DNA of 64,000 nucleotides from Chloroflexi bacterium UBA4736 (GCA_002404015.1 DHIW01000064.1:60127-124126); one strand, 5' to 3'; shown: positions 33,146-42,602, counted from the first letter of the stretch. Notes: generated by a model not told the origin, from the letters alone. Translations and numbers: made by a program.

Positions 33146-35911
33146 CTAGCTCGCTACGAATAGCGTCTGCCACGCCGCCTCGATCAGGGCCGGCGTGAGG
33201 CCGGGGACCTGGCCCCGAGTGGCCGCCACGTCCACCAGCCGCTCCAGCAGGTCGCGGGGGTGGCTGCCGCGCATCGGCTGGCCGCCGTAGAGCGTCCGGA
33301 TCATCTCGAGGGCCGCCGGCGGTCCGGGCGCCACGTTCAGCCGGGCCCGCTCGCGCTCGAAGATGCGCTGGTACGACTCCCAGGTGGGATCGGGCATCAG
33401 GACCTTGTACGAGAGCCGGCGCAGGTAGGCTTCGTCGAGGAGCTCGGCCGGGCTCATGTTTGTCGAGAACGTCAGCTGGCACTTGAACGGCACCTCCGCC
33501 TTGCGTCCGGAGCTCGAGAAGTTCATGAAGTCGACGCCCTGCTCGAGCGGGACCAGGAGCCGGTCGAGCACCTGCTTCGGCGTGACCTTCTGGCGGCCCA
33601 GGTCGTCGATCAAGAAGACGCCGCAGTTGGCCTTGACCTGGAGCGGCGCCTCGTAGCTCCGGCTGCCCGGCTCCCAGGTCGGTTCCAGCATCTCCAATGC
33701 GAACTCGCCGCCGACCTGGACCAGCGGCCGCTCGACCAGGTGCCAGCGGTGGTCGCGGGGCTGCTCGCCGTGCATCCGGTGGACCGCCGGGTCGAAGATG
33801 CGAACGACCTCTCCCTCCAGGTCCAGCGCCACCGGGACCAGCACAGGCCCACCCTGCAGGGCGACCAGCCGCCTCGCCAGCGAGGTCTTGCCGTTGCCTG
33901 GTGCGCCGTACAGAAAGAGCGAGCCCCGGGAGTTCACGGCGGCTCGGACCGACTCGACCACGCCGGGCGGCACCTCGAGCCCATCCAGCGCGACCGCGAC
34001 CTGGTCCGGAGTCAGCGTGCGCTGGGCGCCGCTCTCCGCCACCGCGGCGCGGTACTCGGCCATCGAAACGGGCGCCGGCCCCACGTAGCGCGTGCCGGCG
34101 GCGCCCATCTCCTCCGCCCGCTCGCGGCCCTGCGTGGTCACCGCGTAGGCCATGCGCTCCGGGAGCGGCCGCGCCGTCCAGGGGCCCTGGCCGCTGGCGA
34201 AGCCGAGGGCTTCAATGAAGTTGGCGGCCGCCAGGGCTGAGAGCGCCGACTCGATCGCCCCAAAGGGGACGGCCATCTGCTCGGCAATCTCGAAGGCGGT
34301 CAGCCGGATGCTGGTCGTCAGCAGCCGCAGGACCATGCCCTCGACGAGGGCCCGGTTGAGGACCGGGGCGTCGTGGGCGGGAGCAACGGGTCGTGCCGAG
34401 TTGGGATGCGGCGCGGGCGCCGGCGAGGGCGCGTCGATCTGGCTCAGGACGGCGTCGATCACCCGCTGGCGGAAGCGCGCCCGGTCGGCCCGGTCCGGCG
34501 CCTCGCCCTCCTGGCGGCGGCTGATCCAGTCGGGCACCACGGAGAGCACCACGGTCTGGCCGACCAGGACCTTGAGCTCGTCGGGGGCGGCGGCGGCCAC
34601 CCGGATGGAAACGCGCGCCATGTAGCCCTGGGCCTTGACGACGGACCAGCTGCGCTCCCACGCCACCTCGCCGCGGCCCTCCCAGGTCTGGCGGATCGTG
34701 TGGTCCACCACGAGCCGGACGTCCTTGCGGCCCTGGTAGCGGCGGCGCAGCAGCTCTGTCATGTCCTTGTCGACGTCGTCGGCCGTCATATTGGCCAGGT
34801 TCAGCGAGCGGTCGCTGACCGCCGGCCGCGCCTTGATCTCGCGGATCGTGCCCGCGGTCGCAGCCAGAGCCTTGAGCACTGCAGCATGCCGGGTGCAGAA
34901 GGGAGTCCCGTCCACGAACGCCACGTGGTGCTTGCACCACCAGCTGGTGCAGCGCATCCCGGTGGCGTCCGTGTACGAGCACTGCCAGCCCTCCTTGCCG
35001 TCGCAGTCGTGATGGCCGCAGGCGCCCTTGTGAACGTCGTCCGCGATCGGCGCCTGGATCGGCTGGGGGGGCGCGGCCTGGGGCGGGGGCGGGATCTCAG
35101 GCCGGGTCCCGCTGCCGAGCAGCGCGCCGGAGAACTCCTCGCAGCTCTGGAAGCGGTCGGCGGGGTCCTTGGCCATCGCCTTCACAATCACGTCGAAGAC
35201 CGGGCGCGGGATGGCCGTCGAGGGGCGGGGCTGGTCGAAGACCTGGCTGTGCAGGACAGCCGGCATGCTGCCGGCGAACGGAGGCCGGCCATGCAGCAAC
35301 TCGTAGAGGATGATGCCCAGCGCGTAGATGTCGGCCCGGCCGTCGACGGGGTCTCCCCTGACCTGCTCGGGCGACATGTAGGCCGGCGTGCCGACCATGC
35401 TGCCGGTGGCAGTCAGGCTGGCCGAGTCGTCCAGCACCTTGGAGATCCCGAAGTCGGTGATCTTGGTCTTGCCCTGCGTGGAGATGATCACGTTGTCGGG
35501 CTTCAGGTCGCGGTGGACGATCCCGCGCACATGGGCGGCGCCGACGGCCGACAGCAGCTGCTGGATCAGGTCCTGGGAGACCGCCAGGGTGAACCGGCCG
35601 GACTCGTTCAGCCACCCCCGCAGCGTGCGGCCCTCCACGAACTCCATCACGATGAACAGCGCGCCCTGGTGGGCGTCGAAATCGTAGATGCGGACGATGC
35701 CGGGGTGGTTGAGCGAGGCGACGGTGGCCGCCTCGCGCTGGAAGCGGGCCCGGAAGGATTCGTCCCTGGAGTAAGTCTCGGCCAGGACTTTGATCGCGAC
35801 CGGCACGCCCAAACCGGGGTGCATGCCCCGGTAGACGACGCCCATGGCTCCCCGGCCGAGCTCCTCGGCGATCTCGAAACGGCCCAACCGGCCTAGCGCT
35901 TGATCAGTCAC
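33146..35911 (-). CDS. Ser/Thr kinase fused to Cys/His-rich module, winged helix and AAA+ ATPase
   Basis: The 921-aa protein begins with a complete Hanks kinase domain (residues 1-265: GRGAMGVVYRG, AIKVL, HRDLKPDN, DFGISK, SPEQ). At ~300-345 a Cys/His-rich segment (CGHHDCDG, CTSWWCKHHVAF, FCTRHAAVL) may bind zinc. A winged-helix-like region lies around 530-600 (LTAFEIAEQMAVPFGAIESA). The AAA+ ATPase starts near 660, with Walker A GAPGNGKTS, Walker B VFLIDDLG and a sensor-1 FSTNMSP. The arrangement suggests a kinase controlling an ATP-driven remodeller or transcription-type regulator. GTG 35911 follows GGAGAGA. The substrate is unknown. Confidence 0.85.
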   Translation of the reverse strand: MTDQALGRLGRFEIAEELGRGAMGVVYRGMHPGLGVPVAIKVLAETYSRDESFRARFQREAATVASLNHPGIVRIYDFDAHQGALFIVMEFVEGRTLRGWLNESGRFTLAVSQDLIQQLLSAVGAAHVRGIVHRDLKPDNVIISTQGKTKITDFGISKVLDDSASLTATGSMVGTPAYMSPEQVRGDPVDGRADIYALGIILYELLHGRPPFAGSMPAVLHSQVFDQPRPSTAIPRPVFDVIVKAMAKDPADRFQSCEEFSGALLGSGTRPEIPPPPQAAPPQPIQAPIADDVHKGACGHHDCDGKEGWQCSYTDATGMRCTSWWCKHHVAFVDGTPFCTRHAAVLKALAATAGTIREIKARPAVSDRSLNLANMTADDVDKDMTELLRRRYQGRKDVRLVVDHTIRQTWEGRGEVAWERSWSVVKAQGYMARVSIRVAAAAPDELKVLVGQTVVLSVVPDWISRRQEGEAPDRADRARFRQRVIDAVLSQIDAPSPAPAPHPNSARPVAPAHDAPVLNRALVEGMVLRLLTTSIRLTAFEIAEQMAVPFGAIESALSALAAANFIEALGFASGQGPWTARPLPERMAYAVTTQGRERAEEMGAAGTRYVGPAPVSMAEYRAAVAESGAQRTLTPDQVAVALDGLEVPPGVVESVRAAVNSRGSLFLYGAPGNGKTSLARRLVALQGGPVLVPVALDLEGEVVRIFDPAVHRMHGEQPRDHRWHLVERPLVQVGGEFALEMLEPTWEPGSRSYEAPLQVKANCGVFLIDDLGRQKVTPKQVLDRLLVPLEQGVDFMNFSSSGRKAEVPFKCQLTFSTNMSPAELLDEAYLRRLSYKVLMPDPTWESYQRIFERERARLNVAPGPPAALEMIRTLYGGQPMRGSHPRDLLERLVDVAATRGQVPGLTPALIEAAWQTLFVAS

Positions 35912-35994
35912 TCTCTCCCCGTTTTCCGCGGAAGCGAGTATGGCGTGTCGGACCCCCCTTCAGGGGCGCTTACGACCGGTTTTGCGGAGTCGTC

Positions 35995-37626
35995 TCAGCC
36001 TCTTTGCGCCGTCGCGGCCAGTCCCTCGTCGATGGGCTTGGCGTCCGCCCGGAGCACCTTCTTGTCGAACTTGAGAGTGGATGTCTTCGGGATCTCGTCG
36101 ATGAAACGGACCTCGTCCGGCAGCCACCACTTGGCGACCTTGTCGGACAGGAAGTCGCGGATCTCGTCGGCGGTGATATCGCCCTTGCTCTCGGGGCGAG
36201 CCACCACGTAGGCCACCGGCCGCTCCGACCACTTGCTGTGGGGCAGGCCGACCACCGCCGCCTCCAGGACCTTGGGGTGGGCCATGATGGCGCCCTCCAG
36301 CTCCACTGAGGAGATCCATTCGCCGCCGGACTTGATGACGTCCTTGGTCCGGTCGACGATCGTGACGTAGCCGTCCGGGTCGATGGTGGCCACGTCGCCG
36401 GTACGGAACCAGCCGTCCTCGGTGATCTTCCCCGGGTCGGCGTTGTTGTGGTAGGCGCTGGCGATCCAGGGGCCCCTGCACTGGATCTCGCCGAACGCCA
36501 CGCCGTCCCAGGGCAGCTCATTGCCTGTCGCCAGGTCCGCGATGCGCATCTCGACGCCGATCGACGGTGTGCCCTGCTTGAGCCGAAAGGCCAGCTCCTC
36601 GTTTTCGGGGATCCAGCTGCGGACCGTGCTGGTGCTGCCGATGGGGGAGGTTTCGGTCATGCCCCAGGCATGCAGGATCCGGAGCCCGGCGGCATCCATC
36701 TGCTCCATCAGGGAGCGGGGGACGGCGGAGCCGCCGCAGAGGACCGTATGCACCTTGGGCAGGCGGGCGCCCGACTGCTTGATGACTCCCAGCATGTTGA
36801 TCCAGATCGTGGGCACGCCGCCCATGATGGTGGCGCCTTCCTGGTCGGCGAGGTCGAGGATGACCTGGCCGTCGCCCATCCAGCGGTCGGGGAAGATCAT
36901 CTTGCAGCCGACCATGCCGGCGGCGTAGGGCAGGCCCCAGCTGTTGGCGTGGAACATCGGCACCACGGGCAGGAGCACGTCTCGTTCCGAGAGGCCGATC
37001 ACGTCCTTGGAGGTCACCGCCAGGGAGTGCAGGAACTGGGATCGGTGCGAGTAGACGACGCCCTTCGGATGGCCGGTCGTGCCGGACGTGTAGCACATGG
37101 CCGCGGCCGATCTCTCGTCGAGCTCCGGCCAGGCGAACTCGGGCTTCTCGGCGGCCAGCAGGGTCTCGTAGTCGAGCATCTCGCCGAGGTCGTGCTCAGG
37201 TAGGGGGCCGCCGTCGTTCATCACCAAGATGGTCTCGACGGTCGGAAGCTTGCCGGCCACCTTGTTGAGGATCGGGATCAGGGTCTTGTCGACGATGATC
37301 ACCTTGTCGCCGGCGTCCTTGATGGTGAACTCGAGCTGGTCGGGGAAGAGGCGGAGGTTCAGGGTGTGGAGGACCGCGCCCATGCAGGGGACCGCGTAGT
37401 AGGCCTCCAGGTGCCGGTAGTTGTTCCAGGCCAGGGTGGCGACCCGCTCGCCCTCCTTCACACCCAGCCTCCGGAGCACGTTGGCGAGCTGGGTGGCCCG
37501 CTGCGACATGTCCCGGTAGCTGTGGCGGTGAACGCCCTCCTCGCGCTTGGTGACGATCTCCTTCTTGCTGAATAGACGCTCGGTCCGCCACAGAACGTGC
37601 TGGATCGTGAGCGGGTAGTCCTGCAT
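35995..37626 (-). CDS. Long-chain fatty-acid-CoA ligase (AMP-binding enzyme)
   Basis: The 543-aa adenylate-forming enzyme has the core motif [28 protein letters not shown], and the hinge/C-terminal motif [35 protein letters not shown]. The C-terminal lysine is in [10 protein letters not shown]. It resembles the FadD/medium- and long-chain acyl-CoA synthetases that feed beta-oxidation. ATG 37626 is preferred over upstream codons because the conserved [16 protein letters not shown] begins right there; AAAGG precedes it. It is divergent from the PHP gene. Confidence 0.9.
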   Translation of the reverse strand: MQDYPLTIQHVLWRTERLFSKKEIVTKREEGVHRHSYRDMSQRATQLANVLRRLGVKEGERVATLAWNNYRHLEAYYAVPCMGAVLHTLNLRLFPDQLEFTIKDAGDKVIIVDKTLIPILNKVAGKLPTVETILVMNDGGPLPEHDLGEMLDYETLLAAEKPEFAWPELDERSAAAMCYTSGTTGHPKGVVYSHRSQFLHSLAVTSKDVIGLSERDVLLPVVPMFHANSWGLPYAAGMVGCKMIFPDRWMGDGQVILDLADQEGATIMGGVPTIWINMLGVIKQSGARLPKVHTVLCGGSAVPRSLMEQMDAAGLRILHAWGMTETSPIGSTSTVRSWIPENEELAFRLKQGTPSIGVEMRIADLATGNELPWDGVAFGEIQCRGPWIASAYHNNADPGKITEDGWFRTGDVATIDPDGYVTIVDRTKDVIKSGGEWISSVELEGAIMAHPKVLEAAVVGLPHSKWSERPVAYVVARPESKGDITADEIRDFLSDKVAKWWLPDEVRFIDEIPKTSTLKFDKKVLRADAKPIDEGLAATAQRG

Positions 37627-37741
37627 CAAGCCTTTCAATTCCTTACCTCCGAGGCGAACGATGCCCCAAGGGCCGCGGGTTGGCAAGTAAATGCCGCAAA
37701 GCAGGCGAAAAGTTGGCGCGCTTTGAGTAGCATCCAGGCCT

Positions 37742-38458
37742 ATGTCCCAGAGGGGGGTCGCCGATCTCCACCTCCATACAGACTTCAGCGACGGCTGGCC
37801 GTCGCCCGAGGACGTGGTGGACCGCGTGGCCCTTCGGACCCGTCTCAACGTGATCGCGATCACCGACCACGACACCATCGAGGGCGCCCTCTACGCCGCC
37901 GAGCACGCCGCCAAGCGACGCGGACCCCGCCGGGTCCACGTGATCGTCGGCGAAGAGGTGTCGAGCCGGGACGGCCACATCGTGGGCCTGTTCCTGGCGC
38001 AGCGCGTGCGGCCGGGCATGTCGGCTGCCGCCACGGTCCATGCGATCCACGAGCAGGGCGGCCTGGCGATCGCGGCCCACCCGTTCTGGCGGACCCAGCG
38101 GCAGGCCCGTGGCAGGCTGGTGCACGGGGTGGGCTGGCTGGCCGGTGAGCTCGAGTTCGACGCCATCGAGGTCGAGAATTCGACCCCCGGCTTCTACCTT
38201 TTCAACCAGATGGCGCACCGCCTGGCCGAGGCCACCGGTGCGGCTGTCGTAGGCAACTCGGACGCCCACATCCTCGACGCCATCGGACGGGCCCACACCA
38301 GCTTCCAGGGAACCACCCCGGAGGCGCTGCGGCACGCGATCGTGACGGCCGCCACGCGCGCTCACCGCTCTCGCTACCGGCCCCTGGGCCTGGTCCGCTA
38401 CGCGGCCTGGGGATTCAACCACCAGCGCTACAGCCTCGAGGTATCCGCGGCGCAGTAG
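37742..38458 (+). CDS. PHP-domain metal-dependent phosphoesterase
   Basis: The 238-aa protein is a polymerase-and-histidinol-phosphatase fold with the metal motifs ADLHLHTDFSDG, AITDHDTIEGA, VGEEVSS, AIAAHPFW and GNSDAH. Such stand-alone PHP proteins hydrolyse small phosphoesters, for example 3',5'-nucleoside bisphosphates or 5'-phosphorylated oligonucleotides (RNase AM/YciV type). The exact substrate cannot be told from sequence. ATG 37742 begins 115 bp from the divergent acyl-CoA ligase start. Confidence 0.9.
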   Translation: MSQRGVADLHLHTDFSDGWPSPEDVVDRVALRTRLNVIAITDHDTIEGALYAAEHAAKRRGPRRVHVIVGEEVSSRDGHIVGLFLAQRVRPGMSAAATVHAIHEQGGLAIAAHPFWRTQRQARGRLVHGVGWLAGELEFDAIEVENSTPGFYLFNQMAHRLAEATGAAVVGNSDAHILDAIGRAHTSFQGTTPEALRHAIVTAATRAHRSRYRPLGLVRYAAWGFNHQRYSLEVSAAQ

Positions 38459-38527
38459 CCGGTGGTCGCCGGCGACGCTCGCAAGTAAGCCTCGGCCGAG
38501 TCGTTGGGCGTCGGCGAGGAGAGAGGG

Positions 38528-39601
38528 TTGCTCAAGACCCGGGAACTGCCAGCGCTCGGCGCGGGGCAGCACAGCACCGTCCGGCGCGCACTCGCGACCG
38601 GCCGGGGACGCATCGCGTCCGCCGGCGTCGCCATGGCGCTTGCCGTGGTTGCCGCCACCTTCGTCCTCGGGCGCGGACCGGGCACGCTGGTCTGGCTATC
38701 CAGGGGCTCGGCGCCCTCCTGGCTGCCATTCGCAGGCTCCGGTCTGAGCTGGGTTCCCTACAGCCAGGAAGTGAGCTGGCTGCCCTTTGGCTCGCGGCCC
38801 TCGCAGGCCCACCTGGCCTCGGTCGTGACCAGCCCGACGCCGACTCCGACGATCGCCACGCCAGAGCCGACCGCGCCGCCCACGGCCGCTCCGACGCCTG
38901 TGCCTACCGAGGTGCCGACCCACCTGCCGACCCCCATCCCAGTCGTCAAGCCGAAGCCGACCCCCACGCCAACCCCGGAGCCCGTCCACACGCCGACGCC
39001 AACGCCCCCGCCGACACCGTCGCCGACTCCGACCCCGTTCGTGTCGGTCCTGCTGGCCAGCGACAATTTCGAGTCGGACCCGGTCGGACCCATCACGGGC
39101 ACGACGCAGGGTCCCCTCTACATGAACGGCACCGGCCAGTCGATCGCGATCGATGGCACTCACGTCCTGGTGACTGCGGCGGCGTCCAGCTCGACGGCCC
39201 CCGATGTCGACGTGCTGGGCGATCCGGCCTGGACGAACTACACGGTCAGCGCCTCGGTCAAGCCCCTGCAGAGCAGCGCGGCCATGGTCGTGGCCCGCTA
39301 CGTGGACTCCACCCACTTCTACGCCTGCGGGTTGAACGGTGGCGTGCTCTGGCTGGGCAAGCTCTACGGCGGCACCTGGTACAACTTCTCGACCAGGCCC
39401 TTCAGTTACGTGGGGAGCACCTGGTACACAGTCAGCCTGACGGTGTCCGGCGACACGCTGACCTGCACCGTGACGGACCCCGCGACCAGCGCCACCGCCA
39501 CCACGGCCGCGACCCAGAACTACTTCAGCAACGGCCGGGCGGGCGTCGTGTCGATCGGCTCGGCCGAGTTCGACAACCTGTACGTCCGCAGCGCTCCCTG
39601 A
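38528..39601 (+). CDS. Secreted protein with Pro/Thr-rich linker and concanavalin-like C-domain
   Basis: The ~357-aa protein has an N-terminal membrane segment (ASAGVAMALAVVAATFVLG), a hydrophobic WLPF-repeat region, and a long PTPTP-type spacer (residues ~105-175). The C-terminal beta-sandwich (~185-357: LLASDNFESDPVG, YTVSASVKPL, VVARYVDSTHFYAC) is like LamG/DUF1080 concanavalin-like domains. It is probably displayed on the cell surface and may bind carbohydrate. TTG 38528 is chosen for the GAGGAG six bases before it; TTG 38504 is an alternative. Confidence 0.65.
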   Translation: MLKTRELPALGAGQHSTVRRALATGRGRIASAGVAMALAVVAATFVLGRGPGTLVWLSRGSAPSWLPFAGSGLSWVPYSQEVSWLPFGSRPSQAHLASVVTSPTPTPTIATPEPTAPPTAAPTPVPTEVPTHLPTPIPVVKPKPTPTPTPEPVHTPTPTPPPTPSPTPTPFVSVLLASDNFESDPVGPITGTTQGPLYMNGTGQSIAIDGTHVLVTAAASSSTAPDVDVLGDPAWTNYTVSASVKPLQSSAAMVVARYVDSTHFYACGLNGGVLWLGKLYGGTWYNFSTRPFSYVGSTWYTVSLTVSGDTLTCTVTDPATSATATTAATQNYFSNGRAGVVSIGSAEFDNLYVRSAP

Positions 39602-39622
39602 CCTGGCTGCGGCCGAACCTCT

Positions 39623-40996
39623 CTAGCGGATCAGGGTCACCTGCAGCTGCAGGCACTGGCTCGTTATGCTGCGGCCCTGGGCGTCGAGGTTGCAGGCGAC
39701 CAGGAAAACCGGGCCCGGCTGAAGCTCGGTCGGCACGGCGGCACTGATCGAGAACGAGCCGTCCGGCTTCACGTCGACCCCGCTGCTGAAGGGGTGGACC
39801 ACGTTGCCGACCTGGATCCCCACGTTGGCCGGCTGGGCCGGGTTGAGGCCGCGGCCGCTGACCGTCACGTTGCCGCCGATCTTGAGCGGGGAGGCCGGCT
39901 CGACCGAGACGAACCGGCTCGGAGCGACGGACGCGGTCGGCCCCGGCGAGGCGTCTGAGGGGCCCGGCGTCGGGAGGATCCCGATCGCCGCCGGCTGGCC
40001 CCCCCGGAGCATGTAGGCCGCGGTCCCGCCGCCCAGCAGCACGATCACAGCAGCGGCCGCCAGCGCGAGCACCAGCAGCCGCCGGCGCGGCTCGTCCGAG
40101 GGTGTCTGGGCGGCCGGTACCGACGCCGCGGCGGGTGGCGCCAGCAGGGGCATTGCATCGGCCGCGAGTCGGCCACCGAGCGCCGCCTGCAGCGCCGAGG
40201 CGAAGCCGACGCACGTGGGCCAGCGCTGCTCGGGGTCCTTGGCGAGCGCCCGCAGGACGACCGCGTCGACGGCGGGGTTCAGGTCGGGATTGATGGTGGA
40301 GGGTGGGGTGGCGGGGGTCTGGACGTGGGCGTAGAGCAGGTCCATCGCCGAAGCGCCCTTGAAGGGCAGGCGCCCGGCCAGCATGGTGTACGCCATCACG
40401 GCCAGGCTGTACTGGTCGGTGGCGCCGGTGAGGTCCAGCCCGCGGGCCTGCTCCGGCGACATGTGGGAGGGGGTGCCGGAGACGATCCCGGTCATGGTGA
40501 TCGAGTCGCCGGTGAAGAGCTTGGCCAGGCCGAAGTCGGCGAGGACGGGGCGGTAGTGCCCGTCCAGGAACACGTTGGCCGGCTTCACGTCGCGGTGCAC
40601 GACGCCCTGCGAGTGGGCGTAGTCGAGCGCTTCGGCGAGCGGCAGGATCAGGGAGGCCACCGCCTGCTTGGCGGAGGCTGGGCCAGGCATGTGGCTCTCC
40701 AGCGAGCCCTTCTCCATGTACTCGGTGATCATGTAGGGCTGGCCGTCCTGCTCACCGAAGTCGAAGACCGTGAGCACGTGGGGATGCCGCAGCCTCGCCA
40801 CCGCCTGGGCTTCGCGCTCGAAACGGGCCATCTCGTCGCCTCGCCGCCCGAAGTTCAGCAGCACCTTGATGGCGGCCCAGCGCTGGAGCCGGGGATGGTA
40901 GGCGCGGAAGACCAGGCCCATGCCGCCGTGGCCGAGCTCCTCGCGGATCTCGTAGCCGCCGACATGGGCTCCTAGGGCGATCTGGTTCTGAGCCAT
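39623..40996 (-). CDS. Membrane Ser/Thr protein kinase with extracellular Ig-like domain
   Basis: The 457-aa receptor-type kinase has a kinase domain (GHGGMGLVFRAY, AAIKVL, HRDVKPAN, DFGLAK, SPEQ) at residues ~12-275. One membrane helix follows (LLVLALAAAAVIVLLGGG, ~310-330), then a Pro/Ser linker and an extracytosolic IPT/TIG-like domain (FVSVEPASPLKIGGNVTVSG...). The topology resembles PknB but with no PASTA repeats. It probably senses an outside signal. ATG 40996 is preferred to 41041 because the kinase fold begins soon after. Confidence 0.9.
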   Translation of the reverse strand: MAQNQIALGAHVGGYEIREELGHGGMGLVFRAYHPRLQRWAAIKVLLNFGRRGDEMARFEREAQAVARLRHPHVLTVFDFGEQDGQPYMITEYMEKGSLESHMPGPASAKQAVASLILPLAEALDYAHSQGVVHRDVKPANVFLDGHYRPVLADFGLAKLFTGDSITMTGIVSGTPSHMSPEQARGLDLTGATDQYSLAVMAYTMLAGRLPFKGASAMDLLYAHVQTPATPPSTINPDLNPAVDAVVLRALAKDPEQRWPTCVGFASALQAALGGRLAADAMPLLAPPAAASVPAAQTPSDEPRRRLLVLALAAAAVIVLLGGGTAAYMLRGGQPAAIGILPTPGPSDASPGPTASVAPSRFVSVEPASPLKIGGNVTVSGRGLNPAQPANVGIQVGNVVHPFSSGVDVKPDGSFSISAAVPTELQPGPVFLVACNLDAQGRSITSQCLQLQVTLIR

Positions 40997-41084
40997 CGCG
41001 GGGCCGACTATAAGGCGGCGAGGCCCGCGAATCGCCTGCATAGGTACACGTTGGGGTGAAGCTTTAGGGTTACCGACCCCTCCC

Positions 41085-41090
41085 TATAAT
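41085..41090 (+). promoter_or_regulatory. -10 element of tRNA-Arg promoter
   Basis: A consensus TATAAT lies 12 nt before the tRNA-Arg start. Sixteen bases upstream, TTTAGG could be the -35 box. Confidence 0.5.
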
Positions 41091-41101
41091 TGGCGTCCTG
41101 C

Positions 41102-41174
41102 GCCCGCTTAGCTCAATGGATAGAGCGCATGGCTTCGGACCATGAGGTTAGGGGTTCGAATCCCTTAGCGGGCA
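41102..41174 (+). tRNA. tRNA-Arg (anticodon TCG)
   Basis: The acceptor GCCCGCT (41102-41108) pairs with AGCGGGC (41167-41173), discriminator A. The anticodon stem CATGG/CCATG encloses CTTCGGA, giving TCG. No CCA is encoded, unlike the leucine tRNAs nearby. Confidence 0.94.
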
Positions 41175-41202
41175 GGTGCCCGGGCTCGCCCGGCACCCAG
41201 CT

Positions 41203-41287
41203 GGGCGGCTGGCGGAACTGGTAGACGCGCACGTTTGAGGGGCGTGTGGAGCGATCCATCCGGGTTCGAGTCCCGGGCCGCCCACCA
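41203..41287 (+). tRNA. tRNA-Leu (anticodon GAG)
   Basis: The acceptor GGGCGGC (41203-41209) pairs with GCCGCCC (41277-41283), followed by A and encoded CCA. The anticodon loop TTGAGGG gives GAG. A long variable arm is present. Confidence 0.94.
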
Positions 41288-41323
41288 CCCGGCCCGGACG
41301 GTAATTTGGAGGGCGTATTAGCA

Positions 41324-41365
41324 GGGTAACGCGCCTTTCACCGCCTTTGAAGTGCCGCGTTACCC
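41324..41365. promoter_or_regulatory. 10-bp inverted repeat upstream of the GYD gene
   Basis: GGGTAACGCG (41324-41333) and CGCGTTACCC (41356-41365) form a perfect inverted repeat around a 22-nt spacer. There is no T-tract, so it is not an evident terminator. It may be a regulator site for the gene at 41480 or part of the tRNA transcript's end. Confidence 0.4.
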
Positions 41366-41479
41366 GGACAATGCGGCCCTTTGGACCGCTCTCAATGCGT
41401 GCTCCGCCTAGGCCCGGGTCCGATAAGCGATGATTGGCGCCTCCACACTTCCCGATTCCTGTCAAGGAGGTTGGCCGCC

Positions 41480-41800
41480 ATGCCCAAGTACCTGCTCCAG
41501 GGTTCATACACTCCCGATGGCGTCAAGGGCTTGCTCAGAGACGGTGGAACAGGACGCCGCACCGCCATCGAAGGCGCGCTGGGCGCGCTGGGCGGCAAGC
41601 TGGAGTCCATCTACTATGCCTTCGGGGACACCGACGTGTTCGTGATCATCGAGGTTCCCGACAACGTGTCCGCCGCGGCGTTAGCCCTGGGGGTGGGCGC
41701 CACCGGCCTGGTGGGCGTCAAGACCACGGTGCTGCTCACGATCGAGGAGATCGACCAGGCCGGGAAGACGACGATCAACTACCGGGGACCGGGGGCCTGA
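41480..41800 (+). CDS. GYD-domain protein
   Basis: The 106-aa protein matches the GYD family (small alpha/beta proteins): YLLQGSYTPDGVKGLL, GRRTAIEGALGALGGKLESIYYAFGDTDVFVIIEVPDN and the Gly-rich end of the domain. Function in the family is unknown; the fold suggests an oligomeric binding protein. ATG 41480 has AAGGAGG ahead of it. It is 32 bp upstream of the sigma factor start on the same strand. Confidence 0.85.
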   Translation: MPKYLLQGSYTPDGVKGLLRDGGTGRRTAIEGALGALGGKLESIYYAFGDTDVFVIIEVPDNVSAAALALGVGATGLVGVKTTVLLTIEEIDQAGKTTINYRGPGA

Positions 41801-41832
41801 CGCGGTCTCCCAGCGCGGCCGAGCTGGACCCG

Positions 41833-42339
41833 GTGACCCAGTTCCCGGCCCTCTACGAGCGGGAGTACACGCCGGTCTACCGGACCATCCGGGCGATGGT
41901 CCTGGACCCGGCTGAGGCCGAGGACCTCGCCCAGGAGACCTTCGTCCGCGCCTACCGGGCGCGCTCCCGCTACCGGCCGGACGCGCCCCCCGGAGCCTGG
42001 CTGCACAGGATCGCGGTGAACACCGCGATCTCGCACCTCCGGCGCCGGAAGCTGCAGCGCCTGCTCCCGGTGCGGCTCTACGAGGCGCCGCGCGATCGCG
42101 ACCACGAGCGCGCGGAGGCCCGCACCGTAGTCGAGCAGGCGCTGGAGGGGATGAGCCCGCGCTTGGTCGCGGTCGTCGCCATGCACTACGTGCACGGCTA
42201 CACGCGCGACGAGATCGCGGCCGCGATGGGAATCCCGGCCGGAACGGTGGCCAGCAGGATCGCCAAGGCGATCGCGTTGATGAGGAAGAAGATGGAAGGC
42301 GGCGACCCGGTTAGCGAGCCGGCGCGTTCCAGGGTATGA
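41833..42339 (+). CDS. ECF-type RNA polymerase sigma factor
   Basis: The ~168-aa protein has sigma region 2 (LYEREYTPVYRTIRAMV, EAEDLAQETFVRAYRA, GAWLHRIAVNTAISHLRRR) and region 4 (ALEGMSPRLVAVVAMHYVHG, TRDEIAAAMGIPAGTVASRI). It directs RNA polymerase to a specific promoter set. The start is uncertain: GTG 41833 is the first in-frame start after the GYD stop. The small membrane protein encoded next, overlapping ATGA, is probably its anti-sigma or sensor partner. Confidence 0.88.
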   Translation: MTQFPALYEREYTPVYRTIRAMVLDPAEAEDLAQETFVRAYRARSRYRPDAPPGAWLHRIAVNTAISHLRRRKLQRLLPVRLYEAPRDRDHERAEARTVVEQALEGMSPRLVAVVAMHYVHGYTRDEIAAAMGIPAGTVASRIAKAIALMRKKMEGGDPVSEPARSRV

Positions 42340-42602
42340 GCGAAGTGCGAGACGAAGACATTCACGGACAGCTGCGGGCCGAGATGGGCGCCTGGCACCC
42401 CGAGAGAGGTGCGGACCTGCGCGATCTGATGCAGCGTGTCGAGCGCGAGGCGATGCGGCCCGTTTTCCTGGCCTCCCTGGCCGGGACGGCCGCCCTGGCG
42501 CTGGTGTTCGTTCTTTGCGTGGCGATCGTCAGCCTGCCCTCTCTCTTCCCGGGCGCCGAGGCGATCAGGGCCCACCTGCTCGGCGTTCCCTCGATCCGCT
42601 GA
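42336..42602 (+). CDS. Small membrane protein, likely anti-sigma partner
   Basis: The 88-aa product has a cytosolic N-terminal helix region (residues 1-42), one membrane helix (FLASLAGTAALALVFVLCVAIV) and a short outside tail. Its ATG overlaps the sigma factor stop, a layout typical of sigma/anti-sigma pairs. It has no zinc-binding HxxxCxxC motif, so if it is an anti-sigma factor it is not of the ZAS type. Confidence 0.6.
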   Translation: MSEVRDEDIHGQLRAEMGAWHPERGADLRDLMQRVEREAMRPVFLASLAGTAALALVFVLCVAIVSLPSLFPGAEAIRAHLLGVPSIR

